64,000 nt of DNA from Bufo bufo (taxonomy: Eukaryota > Chordata > Amphibia > Anura > Bufonidae). Made by a program: the position numbers and the translations under genes. The stretch's first letter is position 1. Each line of letters begins with the position of its first letter. The stretch spans positions 186,444,559 to 186,508,558 of the forward strand of contig NC_053391.1 of NCBI RefSeq assembly GCF_905171765.1, given 5' to 3'. Shown piece by piece: positions 34,971-45,232 of this stretch. The notes below the pieces were generated by a model. The model did no database searches and was not told where the DNA came from. It saw only the letters and a list, made by a program, of their open reading frames with translations.

Positions 34971-35990
34971 AAACACGTCCTGTAATCACAACTAAAACTA
35001 GGGGGCCTTGCTGTGTATCATGGGCAGCACCCCCAGTTTTTATTGGTGAGATCCATTGTGTTCATTATAAAGTCATGGGGGTAATTTTTGGGTTCTGAAC
35101 ACCCATTCACATATGATATAAATAACCAAATAGGTTTTGAAGTGCTTTCAATATAGGAAGAGAAGGCAATAAAAAAGTGTACCCCCAAAGTGACATTAAT
35201 CCCATCCTCACAGTGGCCGGACCCGCCACCCACCCTGAGTACTCTATAGCGTGCTTATTGTGCATTAGGACAGGGTATCATCACGTGTCTATGTGAATAT
35301 GTTAAACATGCTGGACAATTGCTTTCCAGTCAACTGGCTGTACCTGCGTGCCGGAGAACATTGTGACAATCACCACTGGATCATGTCGCGTCTCCGCTGT
35401 CTATTTTTACTGCTGCTTATATAGGACGATTCCTTTCACTATCTTTTGCCATTGATTAGATTATACTTAGCTTTAAAGAAGGTAGATTCTCACAATGCTG
35501 ATGAGACAAAGCCTATAGTCAGTCTGCCCTTTCTGAACAACTCCTAGTGTGGTACTCCAACCAGTGCTGAGTATTCCATTTATAGTGCGACTGTTCGTAT
35601 ACAAATATAACTATTCAAATAGTCCAGCTATCAGTCCATTTTTAATTTTTATCTCATTGTTGTTGCTACAGACAATTTGTACCGATTGACTATAAATAAG
35701 GTTTATTGAACCAAGCAGTGTCCGGGCGCCTACTTTGTAATATACTCCTTGGAAGTCTCATGGAGTTTGCACTTGTTTACATATGATAAAATTCATGGAT
35801 GAGATGTGACTGTACAGGCCAATGTCACCTTGATCCCTCCGTCTGAGGAACTTTTACCAAGTAGGAGCACACAGAGTGCCTGTTTAAAAGGAGCCACATA
35901 AAATGTTACTCTACATAATGGCTGCCTCTAGTGTGATGATGGTACACAGAGCCATAGAGAAAGTTCAAATAGATTCCAGCCATGTCAGTG
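34971..35990. other. Anonymous DNA, no gene seen
   Basis: No named repeat, exon or RNA gene could be supported. Confidence 0.45.
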
Positions 35991-36394
35991 CTCCAGACTA
36001 AAAAAAATACCTAGTAGCCATTGGCTCCTGAACTAAAAAATTTAGGAGCCAAATTAAATTTTTAGTCGCTAAATCGAAACCGAATCAAAATTTTGGTATC
36101 GTGACAACGCTACGCCGATCAGATCGGCGTAGGGTTGTTTCAATACCAAAATTTAGATTCGCTTTCATCACCATAAAAAAGTATTGCGATACTCAATACC
36201 ACGCAAAAAAAAAAACACCCAAAAAAGCCACGTGCATTTCGCATTTTATGAAACGTTCGGCCCATAATAGAACAGTCCTATCCTATTTTTTGGGGTGACA
36301 AGGTGACTAAAAAATGGCGAATGCTCACCGCATAGGAGATATTTTTTAATAATTTAATAGTTTGGACTTTTCAGACGCAGCGCTATGTAATATG

Positions 36395-36770
36395 TTTATT
36401 TATTTGAGCATGCTACGGTTTTATCTCCGGCGAAAAAAACTGAAGACTTGCCTGAATGCCCGGCATTTTTCCCCATAGGAATGTATTAGTGCCAGATCCG
36501 GCATTCAAAATACCGGAATGCAGGATCCATCCTTCCAGTCTACTCATGCCGGTAAAAATGTGTAAAAAGATACAAGACGGATCTGTCTGTCCGCATGACA
36601 AGCGGAGAGATGGATTCGGTCTTGCAATGCATTTGTGAGATGGATCCGCATCCGGATGCATCTCATAAATGCTTTGAGTCACATCAAGATCGGCGGATCT
36701 GGCAGGCAGTTCCGATGACGGAACTGCCCGCCGGATCACACTGCCGCAAGTGTGAAAGTAGCCTTGGTGT
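36395..36770. mobile_element. MITE with CGCAAGTGTGAAAGTAGCCT end
   Basis: The right terminus CGCAAGTGTGAAAGTAGCCT equals the end of the palindrome at 44854-45232. Mirrored GGATCCGCATCCGGATGC-type blocks lie inside. The left end is eroded. Confidence 0.6.
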
Positions 36771-36837
36771 TTGTGTTTTTTTTTTTACTTACTATTAGCC
36801 CCCTTAGGGGCTGGAACCCTTGTCCTATTCACCCTTA

Positions 36838-37200
36838 GGCCCCTTTCACATGGGTGAGATTTCTGCGTGGGTGCAATGCGTGAAGTGAACGCATTGCACC
36901 CGCACTGAATCCGGACCCATTCACTTCTATGGGGCTGTGCACATGAGCGGTGATTTTCACGCATCACTTGTGCGTTGCGTGAAAATCGCAACATGCTCTA
37001 TGTTGTGTGTTTTCATGCAACGCAGGCCCCATAAAAGTTAATGGGGCTGCGTGAAAATCGCAAGCATCCGCAAGCAAGTGTGGATGCGGTGCGATTTTCA
37101 CGCATGGTTGCTAAGATGAAAGTCTATTCACTGTGTTATTTTCCCTTATAACATGGTTATAAAGGAAAATAATAGCATTCTTTAATACAGAATGCTTAGT
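36838..37200. mobile_element. MITE with GGCCCCTTTCACATGGG end
   Basis: Mirrored GCAATGCGTGAAGTGAACGC and GTGAAAATCGC blocks, followed by AATAGCATTCTTTAATACAG. The same trailing block follows a sister copy at 60290-60530. The DIRS-type element interrupts the continuation of this family. Confidence 0.65.
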
Positions 37201-37296
37201 AGAAGGTCAATATAATAAACATTATATACACCCCAGGATAATAAACATTGGTGGCGCCAGTGCGCCCCCCCCAGTATAATAAACATTGGTGGCGCC

Positions 37297-37397
37297 AAGC
37301 ATTTGAACCGACAAGTGGGGGCAGGAGAGCCAGGTTTAAATAATTAAAGCCCCGCCTCCCCTCACACAAACACGGCACTCTTAATTGCCTACCACTT
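37297..37397. repeat. Left 101-bp terminal direct repeat
   Basis: Starts AAGCATTTGAACCGACAAG and ends TTGCCTACCACTT. 99 of 101 positions match 41943-42043 by eye. Confidence 0.93.
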
Positions 37398-37461
37398 GTG
37401 CTCGGATCGGCTCATGATGAGAGGGTCCCCTACCTAAGCCTATACTCCCCCCCCCCCCCCC

Positions 37462-38480
37462 CTACCTAGAAGCAGCAGAGTTATGCCGGAACTGCTTATC
37501 GAAGGGTAGCCTAAAGGGGCCAAAAGAACCATGCATAGGAGTTAGAAAAAACTTGATAACAGAAACTACAAAACCAAAACTCGAAAGCCAGTGATATTTC
37601 GTATAAGAATCCGGGATATAACGCATGGAACACGCGGAACTGCGACGACCCAACCGTTTGATGACATGTACTGGCACCTTATGCATGGACGCCGCAGCTG
37701 CCGCGCCCATGCGGAAGGAATGTCCTGTGATCCAGAGAGGACCGACCCCTGAACCTGTCAACTAAACCTGAATGTACGTAAGAAAGGCCGCGGTGGTTAG
37801 CCGGGCATTGCCTAGTTCGAGTACGGGAGAACATGCCGCTTGGACTAAATACTACGCAGCCAAGCCTCTAAAGCCTGCACCGGACACCATCTGCTGTCCG
37901 TGGGAAAGTATCTGACCGCCACCGATTCCCCCGGCCGTGACGTCTTGGACGAGGCCAAGGTGAGGACATAGATGGACCCGCGCCGGATGAGATGACCTTA
38001 CCGCAAGCACCCAGCCAGCGTATTGGGGCCCATGAGCTCGCCTGACCTGAGGAATCCATGGAAGGCCAGGTACAAGGCTGTTTCTACCAGAGCGCTAACC
38101 TGCTGCCCGAACGGTTTACCCTGCAGTTTGTCTGTCACGGCCTGAACAAGCTACCGGTAAATGGCTGACGCACATGTCGTTTCACAACAGACATCTTGCG
38201 CAAACCCTTCAACGCCGCTTTGATCGGGTGGGCGGAGAAGAGTGACGGTAGGCCCGGATGTAGCATGTACCAATGGTGCTGAATACCTGCCATGTATAGT
38301 TAACAATGCTACAGGACAGGTTTAATTGAGAGTGGCAAAACCCCAACGAAGCCCAATAGGTGAGTGATGGGCCCCCGGCCAGCGGCCGGGTAGGTGTTCT
38401 CATATCTCTGAAACAGGCGCCAAGCTGTCTTGTAAGCCCTCAGAGTATTACTGGCCAAGGAATTGGCCATCAGTCTCTTA
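37462..38480 (-). pseudogene. Tyrosine recombinase, DIRS-like, broken
   Basis: Phage-integrase-family recombinase, recognisable in pieces across frames on the minus strand. There is an N-terminal SAM-like stretch (LASNTLRAYKTAWRLFQRYE, about 38460-38400). The box I arginine sits in AFHGFLRSGELMGPNTLAG (about 38075), followed by a lysine-bearing segment with ASSKTSRPG (about 37955) and CPVQALEAWLRS (about 37885). The H-x-x-R box is GHSFRMGAAAAAS (about 37720), and RYI (about 37620) supplies the likely tyrosine nucleophile. The catalytic R-K-HxxR-Y order is complete, but frameshifts and stops interrupt it. GHSFR(I/M)GAA is typical of DIRS/Ngaro recombinases. Confidence 0.82.
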
Positions 38481-38559
38481 GCTATGGTGAGATGAGAGAC
38501 TAGTCCCAGCTGTGCTGGGCCTGGTGAGGAATTATTTTAATTTTTTTCCTCCATGCGTG

Positions 38560-39710
38560 AGAGACTCTAATGGCGGAGTCATGTGTGTAAACCTAAAGCG
38601 GAGAAGCCATGCGCGAGAGACTAATGGCGGAGCCATGCGTGAGAGACTAATGGCGGAGTCATATGTGTAAAACTAAAACGGAGAAGCTCTGCGTGAGAGA
38701 CTCTAATGGCGGAGTCATATGTGTAACCTAAAACGGAGAAGCCATGCGTGAGAGATTCTAATGGCGGAGTCATATGTGTAAACCTAAAACGGAGAAGCCA
38801 TGCGTGAGAGACTCTAATGGCGGAGTCGTATGTGTAAAACTAACACGGAGAAGCCATGCGTGAGGGCCTCTAATGGCGGAGTCATATGTGTAACCTAAAA
38901 CGGAGAAGCCATGCGTGAGAGACTCTAATGGCGGAGTCATATGTGTAACCTAAAACGGAGAAGCCATGCGTGAGAGACTCTAATGGCGGAGTCATATGTG
39001 TAACCTAAAACGGAGAAGCCATGCGTGAGAGAATCTAATGGCGGAGTCGTATGTGTAAAACTAACACGGAGAAGCCATGCGTGAGAGACTCTAATGGCGG
39101 AGTCATATGTGTAACCTAAAACGGAGAAGCCATGCGTGAGAGACTCTAATGGCAGAGTCATATGTGTAACCTAAAACGGAGTAGCCATGCGTGAGAGACT
39201 CTAATGGCGGAGTCATATGTGTAACCTAAAACGGAGAAGCCATGCGTGAGAGATTCTAATGGCGGAGTCATATGTGTAAACCTAAAACGGAGAAGCCATG
39301 CGTGAGAGACTCTAATGGCGGAGTCGTATGTGTAAAACTCACACGGAGAAGCCATGCGTGAGAGACTCTAATGGCGGAGTCATATGTGTAACCTAAAATG
39401 GGGAAGCCATGTGTGAGAGACTCTAATGGCGGAGACATATGTGTAAACCTAAAACGGAGAAGCCATGAGTGAGAGACTCTAATGGCGGAGTCATATGTGT
39501 AACCTAAAACGGAGAAGCCATGCGTGAGAGACTCTAATGGCGGAGTCATATGTGTAAACCTAAAACGGAGAAGCCATGCGTGAGAGACTCTAATGGCGGA
39601 GTCATATGTGTAAAGCTAAAACGGAGAAGCCATGCGTGAGAGACTCTAATGGAGGAGTCATATGTGTAACCTAAAACGGAGAAGCCATGCGTGAGAGACT
39701 CAAATTATTA
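38560..39710. repeat. 56-57-bp minisatellite with internal hairpin
   Basis: About 20 units contain GAGACTCTAATGGCGGAGTC then 'atatgtgtaacctaaaac' and 'ggagaagccatgcgt'. Each unit holds a GACTC-TAATGGCG-GAGTC stem-loop. Minus-strand open frames here are repeat translations and not genes. Confidence 0.95.
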
Positions 39711-39959
39711 TTATTATTATTTTTTTAAACTATAAACCACTTAAGCAGCTCCCGTATGGGCACAGCTCTGAGTACGAGCATGAAGAGCATGGTATAACGC
39801 AGATCACCTGCACGGACTAACTAACATCCTGTGCCTAAATAACCCCCTTGGAACCTTATGTACGGCCGGCAGCAGGACCAGCCACCGCCTATGATCTGCT
39901 CCCCCTGACCGAGCCTAGTTCTCCTTCCCCTGATCCCTGCCTACCTAACGGCACGGCGG

Positions 39960-40260
39960 CCAGTGCCAGACTTTATTGAAGATGAGGAGCCTTTACCCCC
40001 CAGCCGCGTGGGGAGCTCACGCTGCTCCCTGGCAGAATGCACCAGTGCGGGGGAGCCCCCCTCCTCAGCTAGGGCCGACCCACCACCGGCTGGACACTCG
40101 TACCGCGTGGGGAGCAGCGCCACTCCCTGGCAATGTGCACCGGATCAGAGGGAGCCCTTCCTTTACCGTGGGCCCCGGCCCCCACTGGTTTGAACCGTGT
40201 GCTGCTCCCTGGCATTGTGCGCCAGTGCGGGAGTGCCCCCCCTCACCTAGGGGCTGGTTA
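39960..40260. repeat. Three imperfect ~110-bp GC-rich repeats
   Basis: The unit contains TGCTCCCTGGCA, 'tgcaccagtgcggg' and a 'ggagcccccctc' block, at about 40020, 40130 and 40205. It lies between the two hairpin arrays. Confidence 0.7.
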
Positions 40261-40344
40261 TTGTGACTGGAACCCGCTGGGAGACTGAAGCCTGACCGGA
40301 CCTGCCTGTGACCGTGAAGGCTGACATCCCAGGCCGTGGCTGAC

Positions 40345-40975
40345 CCACGTGCGTAGTCGTGACGCAACTACCCGTTGATGCCTACCCAGTGCCTGTAGTC
40401 AACGAGGAGTGTGACCGAGTCTGTGGATGTGACCGACTAGCCCCTGTAGTCGTGAGGGGACCCTACATCGAGAGTAGCGGTAACGGACCATCGCCTGTAG
40501 ACGTGGTAGTATTACCTCACGAGTCTGTTGACATGAGACTAATGCCTGCAGTCGTGGCAGGCCTATATAATGAGTCTTTAGTCGTAACAGATTTGTGCCT
40601 GCAGTCGTGGCAGGGCTTTAGAGCGGGTCTGTAGTCGTGACAGACTGATGCCTGCAGTCGTGGCAGGGCTTTATAACGAGTCTGTAGTTGTGACAGACTG
40701 ATGCCTGCAGTCATGGCAGGGCTTTATAACGGGTCTGTAGTCGTGACAGACTGATGCCTGCAGTCGTGGAAGGGCTTTAGAGCGGGTCTGTAGTCATGAC
40801 AGACTGATGCCCGCAGTCGTGGCAGGACTTTATAACGAGTCTGTAGTCGTGACAGACTGATGCCTGCAGTCGTGGCAGGGCTTTATAACGAGTCTGTAGT
40901 CGTGACAGACTAAATGCCTGCAGTCGTGGCAGGGTTTTATAACGAGTCTGTAGTCGTGACAGACCTGGCAAAACA
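40345..40975. repeat. Array of stem-loops sharing an AGTCGTG centre
   Basis: The 52-bp unit contains two inverted repeats with the same centre: GTCTGT-AGTCGTG-ACAGAC and CCTGC-AGTCGTG-GCAGG. At the left edge other stems carry the same centre: TGCGT-AGTCGTG-ACGCA (about 40350-40366) and CCCCT-GTAGTCGTG-AGGGG (about 40442). Around 18 such sites are visible. A further copy in opposite orientation, GGCCACGACTGTAGGC, lies at about 41029. Arms differ but stay complementary, which argues that pairing or symmetry matters. Confidence 0.88.
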
Positions 40976-41942
40976 AAATTTATACCTATATATTATTTTT
41001 TTTTTTTTTCAACTTCCCACCAAAGGCCACGACTGTAGGCGCCACCCTGCAAGACATGTGCCAGTGGCCTGAGCATTGATAGGCCACCATACCCAGTCCC
41101 CCAAGCCCACGCAGGAGTAAAAAGGGGGGTGGCCCACGCATGCACACCACACCTGACTCACCTGGCGGCCATAACAGTATCGCAAAGTAGCCAACCACCT
41201 GTGGACCTGAATAAACAAGGACAGACAAGTGAGTGAGCAAACCCCGGCTGAGTGACCCTTCACCCACGCAACCGCTCCCTAGCTAACCACCGGCTTGTCG
41301 CGGCTGCGCCCGAAACCGACCCACTGACTCCCGACGTACCGTATGGGCTATGGGCAGCCAGGCTGCGTGCGCAAGGCGTAGTGGCCATCCCCCTTCCTTG
41401 AACCCTCTTTTATTTAATACTTAAACATTTTATTTTTTTTTTATTTTTTTTTCAACTGACGCCTGCCTTAGTGCCTAGCCACTAGTGCTGAGCAAGGAGC
41501 CCAGTACCTGGACTGCAGTACCAGCATGGCCTGTAGGTGTCGCCCTCTCTCAGACCAGGACCTGCTAGAGTGCCGAAGGGCAGTGAGCCGCACTGTGGAG
41601 CCGATGGCCGGCGTGACCGATGCGCGCGATGGTATGAGAGCGGGAGTGTGACTCGCCGCAACGGAGCCACAGGTGAGGAGGCTGTTGTACAGTTTAGCCT
41701 GGGGGACGCTGCATGTGGGAGCGGGGTGCCTGGAGCGGATCGGAAGTGCGGGCAGTCATAGGTGCGGCTGGGGACCGGCGGGCACGCCCGGCAGCATGAC
41801 ATGACATAAATAACGAGACGGGTGTGCAGCCACCCGGCCTACCTATTCTCCGCAGGGATGAGCCCGACGCCGCCGACCACACGAACTAACAACGAGACAC
41901 GCGACCTCTCTGGAAGGACAGCCAACCCAGGAGCCGATTCGA
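40976..41942. other. Internal part of the recombinase element, no gene recognised
   Basis: Moderately GC-rich, with T-runs at about 40994 and 41432. Short open frames on both strands show no domain. Gag or RT genes expected of an autonomous DIRS element are not visible. Confidence 0.45.
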
Positions 41943-42043
41943 AAGCATTCGAACCGACAAGTAGGGGCAGGAGAGCCAGGTTTAAATAATTAAAGCCCCG
42001 CCTCCCCTCACACAAACACGGCACTCTTAATTGCCTACCACTT
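41943..42043. repeat. Right 101-bp terminal direct repeat
   Basis: Partner of 37297-37397; the outer flank resumes with GGTGGCACAGTGCGCC. Confidence 0.93.
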
Positions 42044-42587
42044 GGTGGCACAGTGCGCCCCCCCAGTATAATAAACATTGAGTGCGCCCCCCAGTATAAT
42101 AAACATTGGTGGCGCAGTGGGCAGTGCCAATGAGGGTTAAAAAGAAATAAAAAAATTAACTCACCTCCTCCAATTGATCGCGTGCCGCTCTCCTGTTCTT
42201 TCTTCAGGACCTGTCAAAGGACCTGTGGTGACATCACTGTGGTCATCACATGGTACATCATATGATCCATCACCATGGTAATGGACCATGTGATTAGCTC
42301 AGTGACGTCACCACAGGTCCTGAAGAAAGAACAGGAGACCAGCAGCTGCGCGATCAATTGGAGGAGGTGAATTAATTTTAAATTTATTTTTTTTACCCTC
42401 ATTGGCACTTCCCACTGTGCCACCAATGTTTATTATACTGGGGGGGGGGGCGCACTCAATGTTTATTATACTGGGGGGGGCGCACTCAATGTTTATTTTA
42501 CTGGGGTGTTGGGGGGGCGCACTCAATGTTTATTATACTGGGGGGGCGCACTTAATGTTTATTATACTGGGGTGTTGGGGGGGCACA
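42044..42587. repeat. Inverted repeat plus 37-bp minisatellite
   Basis: A GGTGGCGCAGTGGGCAGTGC ... CTCACCTCCTCCAATTGATC arm (42105-42185) is mirrored at about 42350-42425. It is followed by four or five units of GTTTATTATACTGGGGGGG plus CGCACTCAAT. A GACATCACTGTGG and CCATGTGATTAGC region forms the loop. This is the family also seen at 60500-60700. Confidence 0.8.
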
Positions 42588-42843
42588 CTGCGCCACCAAT
42601 GAAGATAACTGACCTGTTATTACAAATACAGGAGGCGGGTGCCGGAATCAAATAGCCGGCACCCGACCTCTATGACAGGGGGCTGCGATCAGCGTCAGTT
42701 AACCCCTCAGGTACCGCACCTGAAGGGTTAACTGCCGCTGATCGCAGCCCCCTGTCATGGAGGTCGGGTGCCGGCTATTTGATTCCGGCACCCGCCTCCT
42801 GTATTTGTATTAACAGGTCAGTTATCTTCATTGGTGGCGCAGT
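42588..42843. repeat. 256-bp near-perfect palindrome
   Basis: CACTGCGCCACCAATGAAGA at the left is mirrored at the right, with inner GGGTGCCGG...CCGGCACCC and CTGCGATCAGCG...CGCTGATCGCAG blocks and a small centre near 42717. It could extrude as a cruciform. It lies in the same MITE family as the preceding inverted repeat. Confidence 0.92.
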
Positions 42844-43172
42844 GGCCACAGCCCCTCCTCCTCCTCCTCCCATCTCTCTTCTTATTGGCGGAGGCGGCGG
42901 CAGCACAGGGGGAGGGAGAGACTCCTTCTCCACTGCGCTGCTGAGAAGAACATTGGTGGCTGCGGGGCAGAGAACGATCAGCTCCTGTATTCAGAGCTGC
43001 GGCGGCCGGTCTAGTCGCAAATGGCGACAAGACTAAAAAGTCTTGTCGCCATTTGTAAATTCTAAGTCGCATTGGCGACCATTTTGGTCGCCATCTGGAG
43101 CCCTGCATGTAAATATGTATCTGTTCCTTCTAACCCTCACTGTGACCCTCATATGCTGAGAAGGGTATACCC

Positions 43173-43453
43173 CTTAGGGTCCATTCACACGTCCGTAAGT
43201 GCAATTTGCGGACCGCACATCACAGACACTATAATAGAAAATGCCTTTTCTGGTCCGCAATTATTTTTTTCAGGAACTAAATTGCGGATCCCGAAAAAAC
43301 GGATCCCGAAAAAACGGATGCGGATCCTGAAAATGCTGATGCGGATCCAGGAAATGTGGATTTGCATCCGTTCCAACCCCATTGAAAGTGGATGGGTCCG
43401 CAAATTGCGGAACGAATGCGGACTCAAATTACGGACGTGTGAATGGACCCTTA
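43173..43453. mobile_element. Palindromic MITE, TAGGGTCCATTCACACGTCC family
   Basis: The ends TTAGGGTCCATTCACACGTC and GACGTGTGAATGGACCCTTA match the copy at 6893-7122. Internal mirrored AATTGCGGA and CGGATGCGGATCC blocks. No ORF. Confidence 0.88.
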
Positions 43454-43508
43454 TTCCGTGTTCTCCAAAAGTTCTTTACAGAAAGATGAGTCTGCTGACA
43501 AGTGGGAA

Positions 43509-43631
43509 CTAGTGCGAGGGGTCGTCACGTGCTGTCTCGCTAGCTTGTTTCAACATTTTGCGAACCAACTTTTCCAATTCCTTTGTTGACTTTTGTTCTT
43601 CATCCAAACTTTGCTTCATCCTTTTGTTCTC
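43509..43631 (-). CDS. Likely terminal coding exon of an unidentified coiled-coil gene
   Basis: On the minus strand a good acceptor (ctttatcttaacag) precedes an open frame of 40 codons ending at TAG (43509-43511). The peptide begins [15 protein letters not shown] and continues [13 protein letters not shown], then a polar tail ending DDPSH. It has leucine/valine-spaced heptads and high charge, as in a coiled coil. Codon use looks ordinary and the frame has no damage, unlike the repeats around it. Upstream exons would lie at higher coordinates, probably beyond the window. If so, the TOG gene and everything to its right would be inside an intron of this gene. I cannot name it. It could also be a chance open frame. 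Confidence 0.48.
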   Translation of the reverse strand, partial: ENKRMKQSLDEEQKSTKELEKLVRKMLKQASETARDDPSH

Positions 43632-43674
43632 CTGTTAAGATAAAGAGACAGTATATATACTGTGTTTATGACCT

Positions 43675-44400
43675 TTAAAGGGGTTTTCCCATCGGAGACA
43701 ATGGGGGCATATCATTAGGATATGTTCCCATTGTCTGATGGATGTTGGTCCCACCGCTGGGACCAGGACCTACACCGCGAATAGAATGGGAAAGGTGGTG
43801 ACCAAGCTAGTGCTCGGCTATTTTCGGTGGCCCCATAGAAATGAATGGAGGACGGTTGTGCATGCACAGTGAGCCCTCCACAACTTTCGTGCCTCCATTC
43901 TCAGTGTAGGGGACTCACACCTATCAGACAATAGGGGCAGGCTCGGACTGGCCCACAGTGGTACAGGTGAATCCCCCAGTGGGCCCCTTGTCATCCACCC
44001 CCTGCACAAGTGGCAAATAACACAGTAGACTTCCTGCACTACATACATATATTCAATGTACAGCACCTCAACAGCCTATGTTTATATAAAAAACTTGATA
44101 GATTATTAAAGAAACTCCCCAGTTTATTATTATAGACACGATCAGAGCTGAGATGACTTCTAGGTAGAGAGGAAAGCTACTCCCCAGGTCCTACCTTCTC
44201 AAAGTTTGCTGCAGGGACCCCATATTCAATCATCTGGTAGCATCTTGCTGCTGTGTGAGCAGGTAATATTTGAATGTATCCGTACGGTGGGCCCCCAAAA
44301 TAAATTTTACTTGTGGGCCCTAGGAACCCCAGTCCGACACTGAATGGGGGCACATCCTAGCAATATACCCCCATTGTCTGAGATGTGAAAACCCCTTTAA
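43675..44400. mobile_element. TTAA-flanked T2/Kolobok-type MITE
   Basis: Begins TTAA-AGGGGTTTTCCCATC and ends GAAAACCCCT-TTAA. The interior is mirrored (CATTGTCTGATGG and similar). TTAA targets are shared by piggyBac and Kolobok; the AGGGGTT terminus is the T2/Kolobok style common in frogs. It is interrupted by a hAT element. Confidence 0.8.
43938..44342. mobile_element. Non-autonomous hAT inside the T2-type MITE
   Basis: Ends CAGGCTCGGACTGGCCCAC and GGAACCCCAGTCCGACACTG, with flanks AATAGGGG and AATGGGGG (7 of 8 matching). The interior includes GGGCCCC motifs and no ORF. Confidence 0.82.
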
Positions 44401-44853
44401 GTAACTTAAAGCTAAGGGTTATTACAGCACAAAGTGAAGGTGAAAGTACCAGTCACACAGCTAAACAAACAGTTAACCCTTTGTGACAGATCAGCTCCAT
44501 ATTTTTAATAAAGACCAATTAAACAAATGATTTTTACCCCAAAATTAGTACAATTCAATAATACACGTAAAAAATTGTTTCCGTAGGTGTACATAGCCTT
44601 TAAAGTTTTCTTAAGTTTTAGATCAGCATTGATATTTCTCTGTACTCAGCCTCCAGCCATCTTCTATCAGTTATCCTTCTCAACTGCCTCTCAGTTTCTC
44701 CTGGTACCAACTGTCAAAGTAACCTACATCCCTTCATGTTCAGTCCCATCTTTTAGTTATTACTGAGACTTCCTCCCCCACATTTTACAGTGCAAACATT
44801 CATGGGCTTTAGCCAATGAGTTCTTCCTGCTGATGACATGGTAAAACCAAAAG
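44401..44853. other. Anonymous DNA, no gene seen
   Basis: No recognisable exon or repeat. Confidence 0.45.
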
Positions 44854-45232
44854 TCAGGGTACTTTCACACTTGCGGCAGGATGGATCCGACAGGCTGTTC
44901 ACCATGTCGGATCCGTCCTGCGGCTATTTCGCCGTGCCGCCGGACCGCCGCTCCGTCCCCATTGACTATAATGGGGACGGGGGCGGATCTCCGGCGCAGC
45001 ACGGCGGTGCACGGCGAAAGGCCGCCGGACTAAAATTACTGCATGTCAGGCTTTTTAGTCCGGCGGCTTTCGCCATGCACCGCCGTGCTGCGCCAGAGCT
45101 CCGCCCCGTCCCCATTATAGTCAATGGGGACAGAGCGGCGGTCAGGCGGCATGGCGAAATAGCCGCAGGACGGATCCGACATGGTGAACAGCATGTCGGA
45201 TCCGTCCTGCCGCAAGTGTGAAAGTAGCCTTA
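44854..45232. mobile_element. Near-perfect palindromic MITE, ~380 bp
   Basis: AGGGTACTTTCACACTTGCG on the left is mirrored by CGCAAGTGTGAAAGTAGCCT on the right. Arms contain CGGATCCGTCCTGC, GCGGCTATTTCGCC and ATTGACTATAATGGGGAC. The centre lies near 45040. No coding. Arms are nearly identical, suggesting a young copy. Confidence 0.9.

Larger units (their letters stand above)
37297..42043 (-). mobile_element. Tyrosine-recombinase (DIRS-type) element with terminal direct repeats
   Basis: The 4.75-kb unit is bounded by 101-bp direct repeats (37297-37397 and 41943-42043) that differ at two positions. It sits inside a GGTGGCGCAGTGCGCC repeat, whose GGTGGC block lies on both sides. It encodes a decayed tyrosine recombinase on the minus strand and three tandem arrays (38560-39710, 39960-40260, 40345-40975). 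No reverse transcriptase, integrase or transposase could be found. The recombinase type suggests the DIRS/Ngaro order; Cryptons, which have only a recombinase, are the alternative. Confidence 0.6.
35991..43105. mobile_element. Possible 7-kb composite hAT with nested insertions
   Basis: The left edge CAGTGCTCCAGACT and the right edge (minus strand) CAGGGCTCCAGATGGCGACC are similar hAT-style termini. Everything between could be one element that received many insertions. The bases outside do not form a clean 8-bp duplication, so the two ends may belong to different elements. Confidence 0.33.

Noticed and set aside
38937..39549. Minus-strand frames with repeated SLTHGFSVLGYTYDSAIRV units
   Set aside because: Translation of the 56-57-bp minisatellite, no independent evidence for coding.
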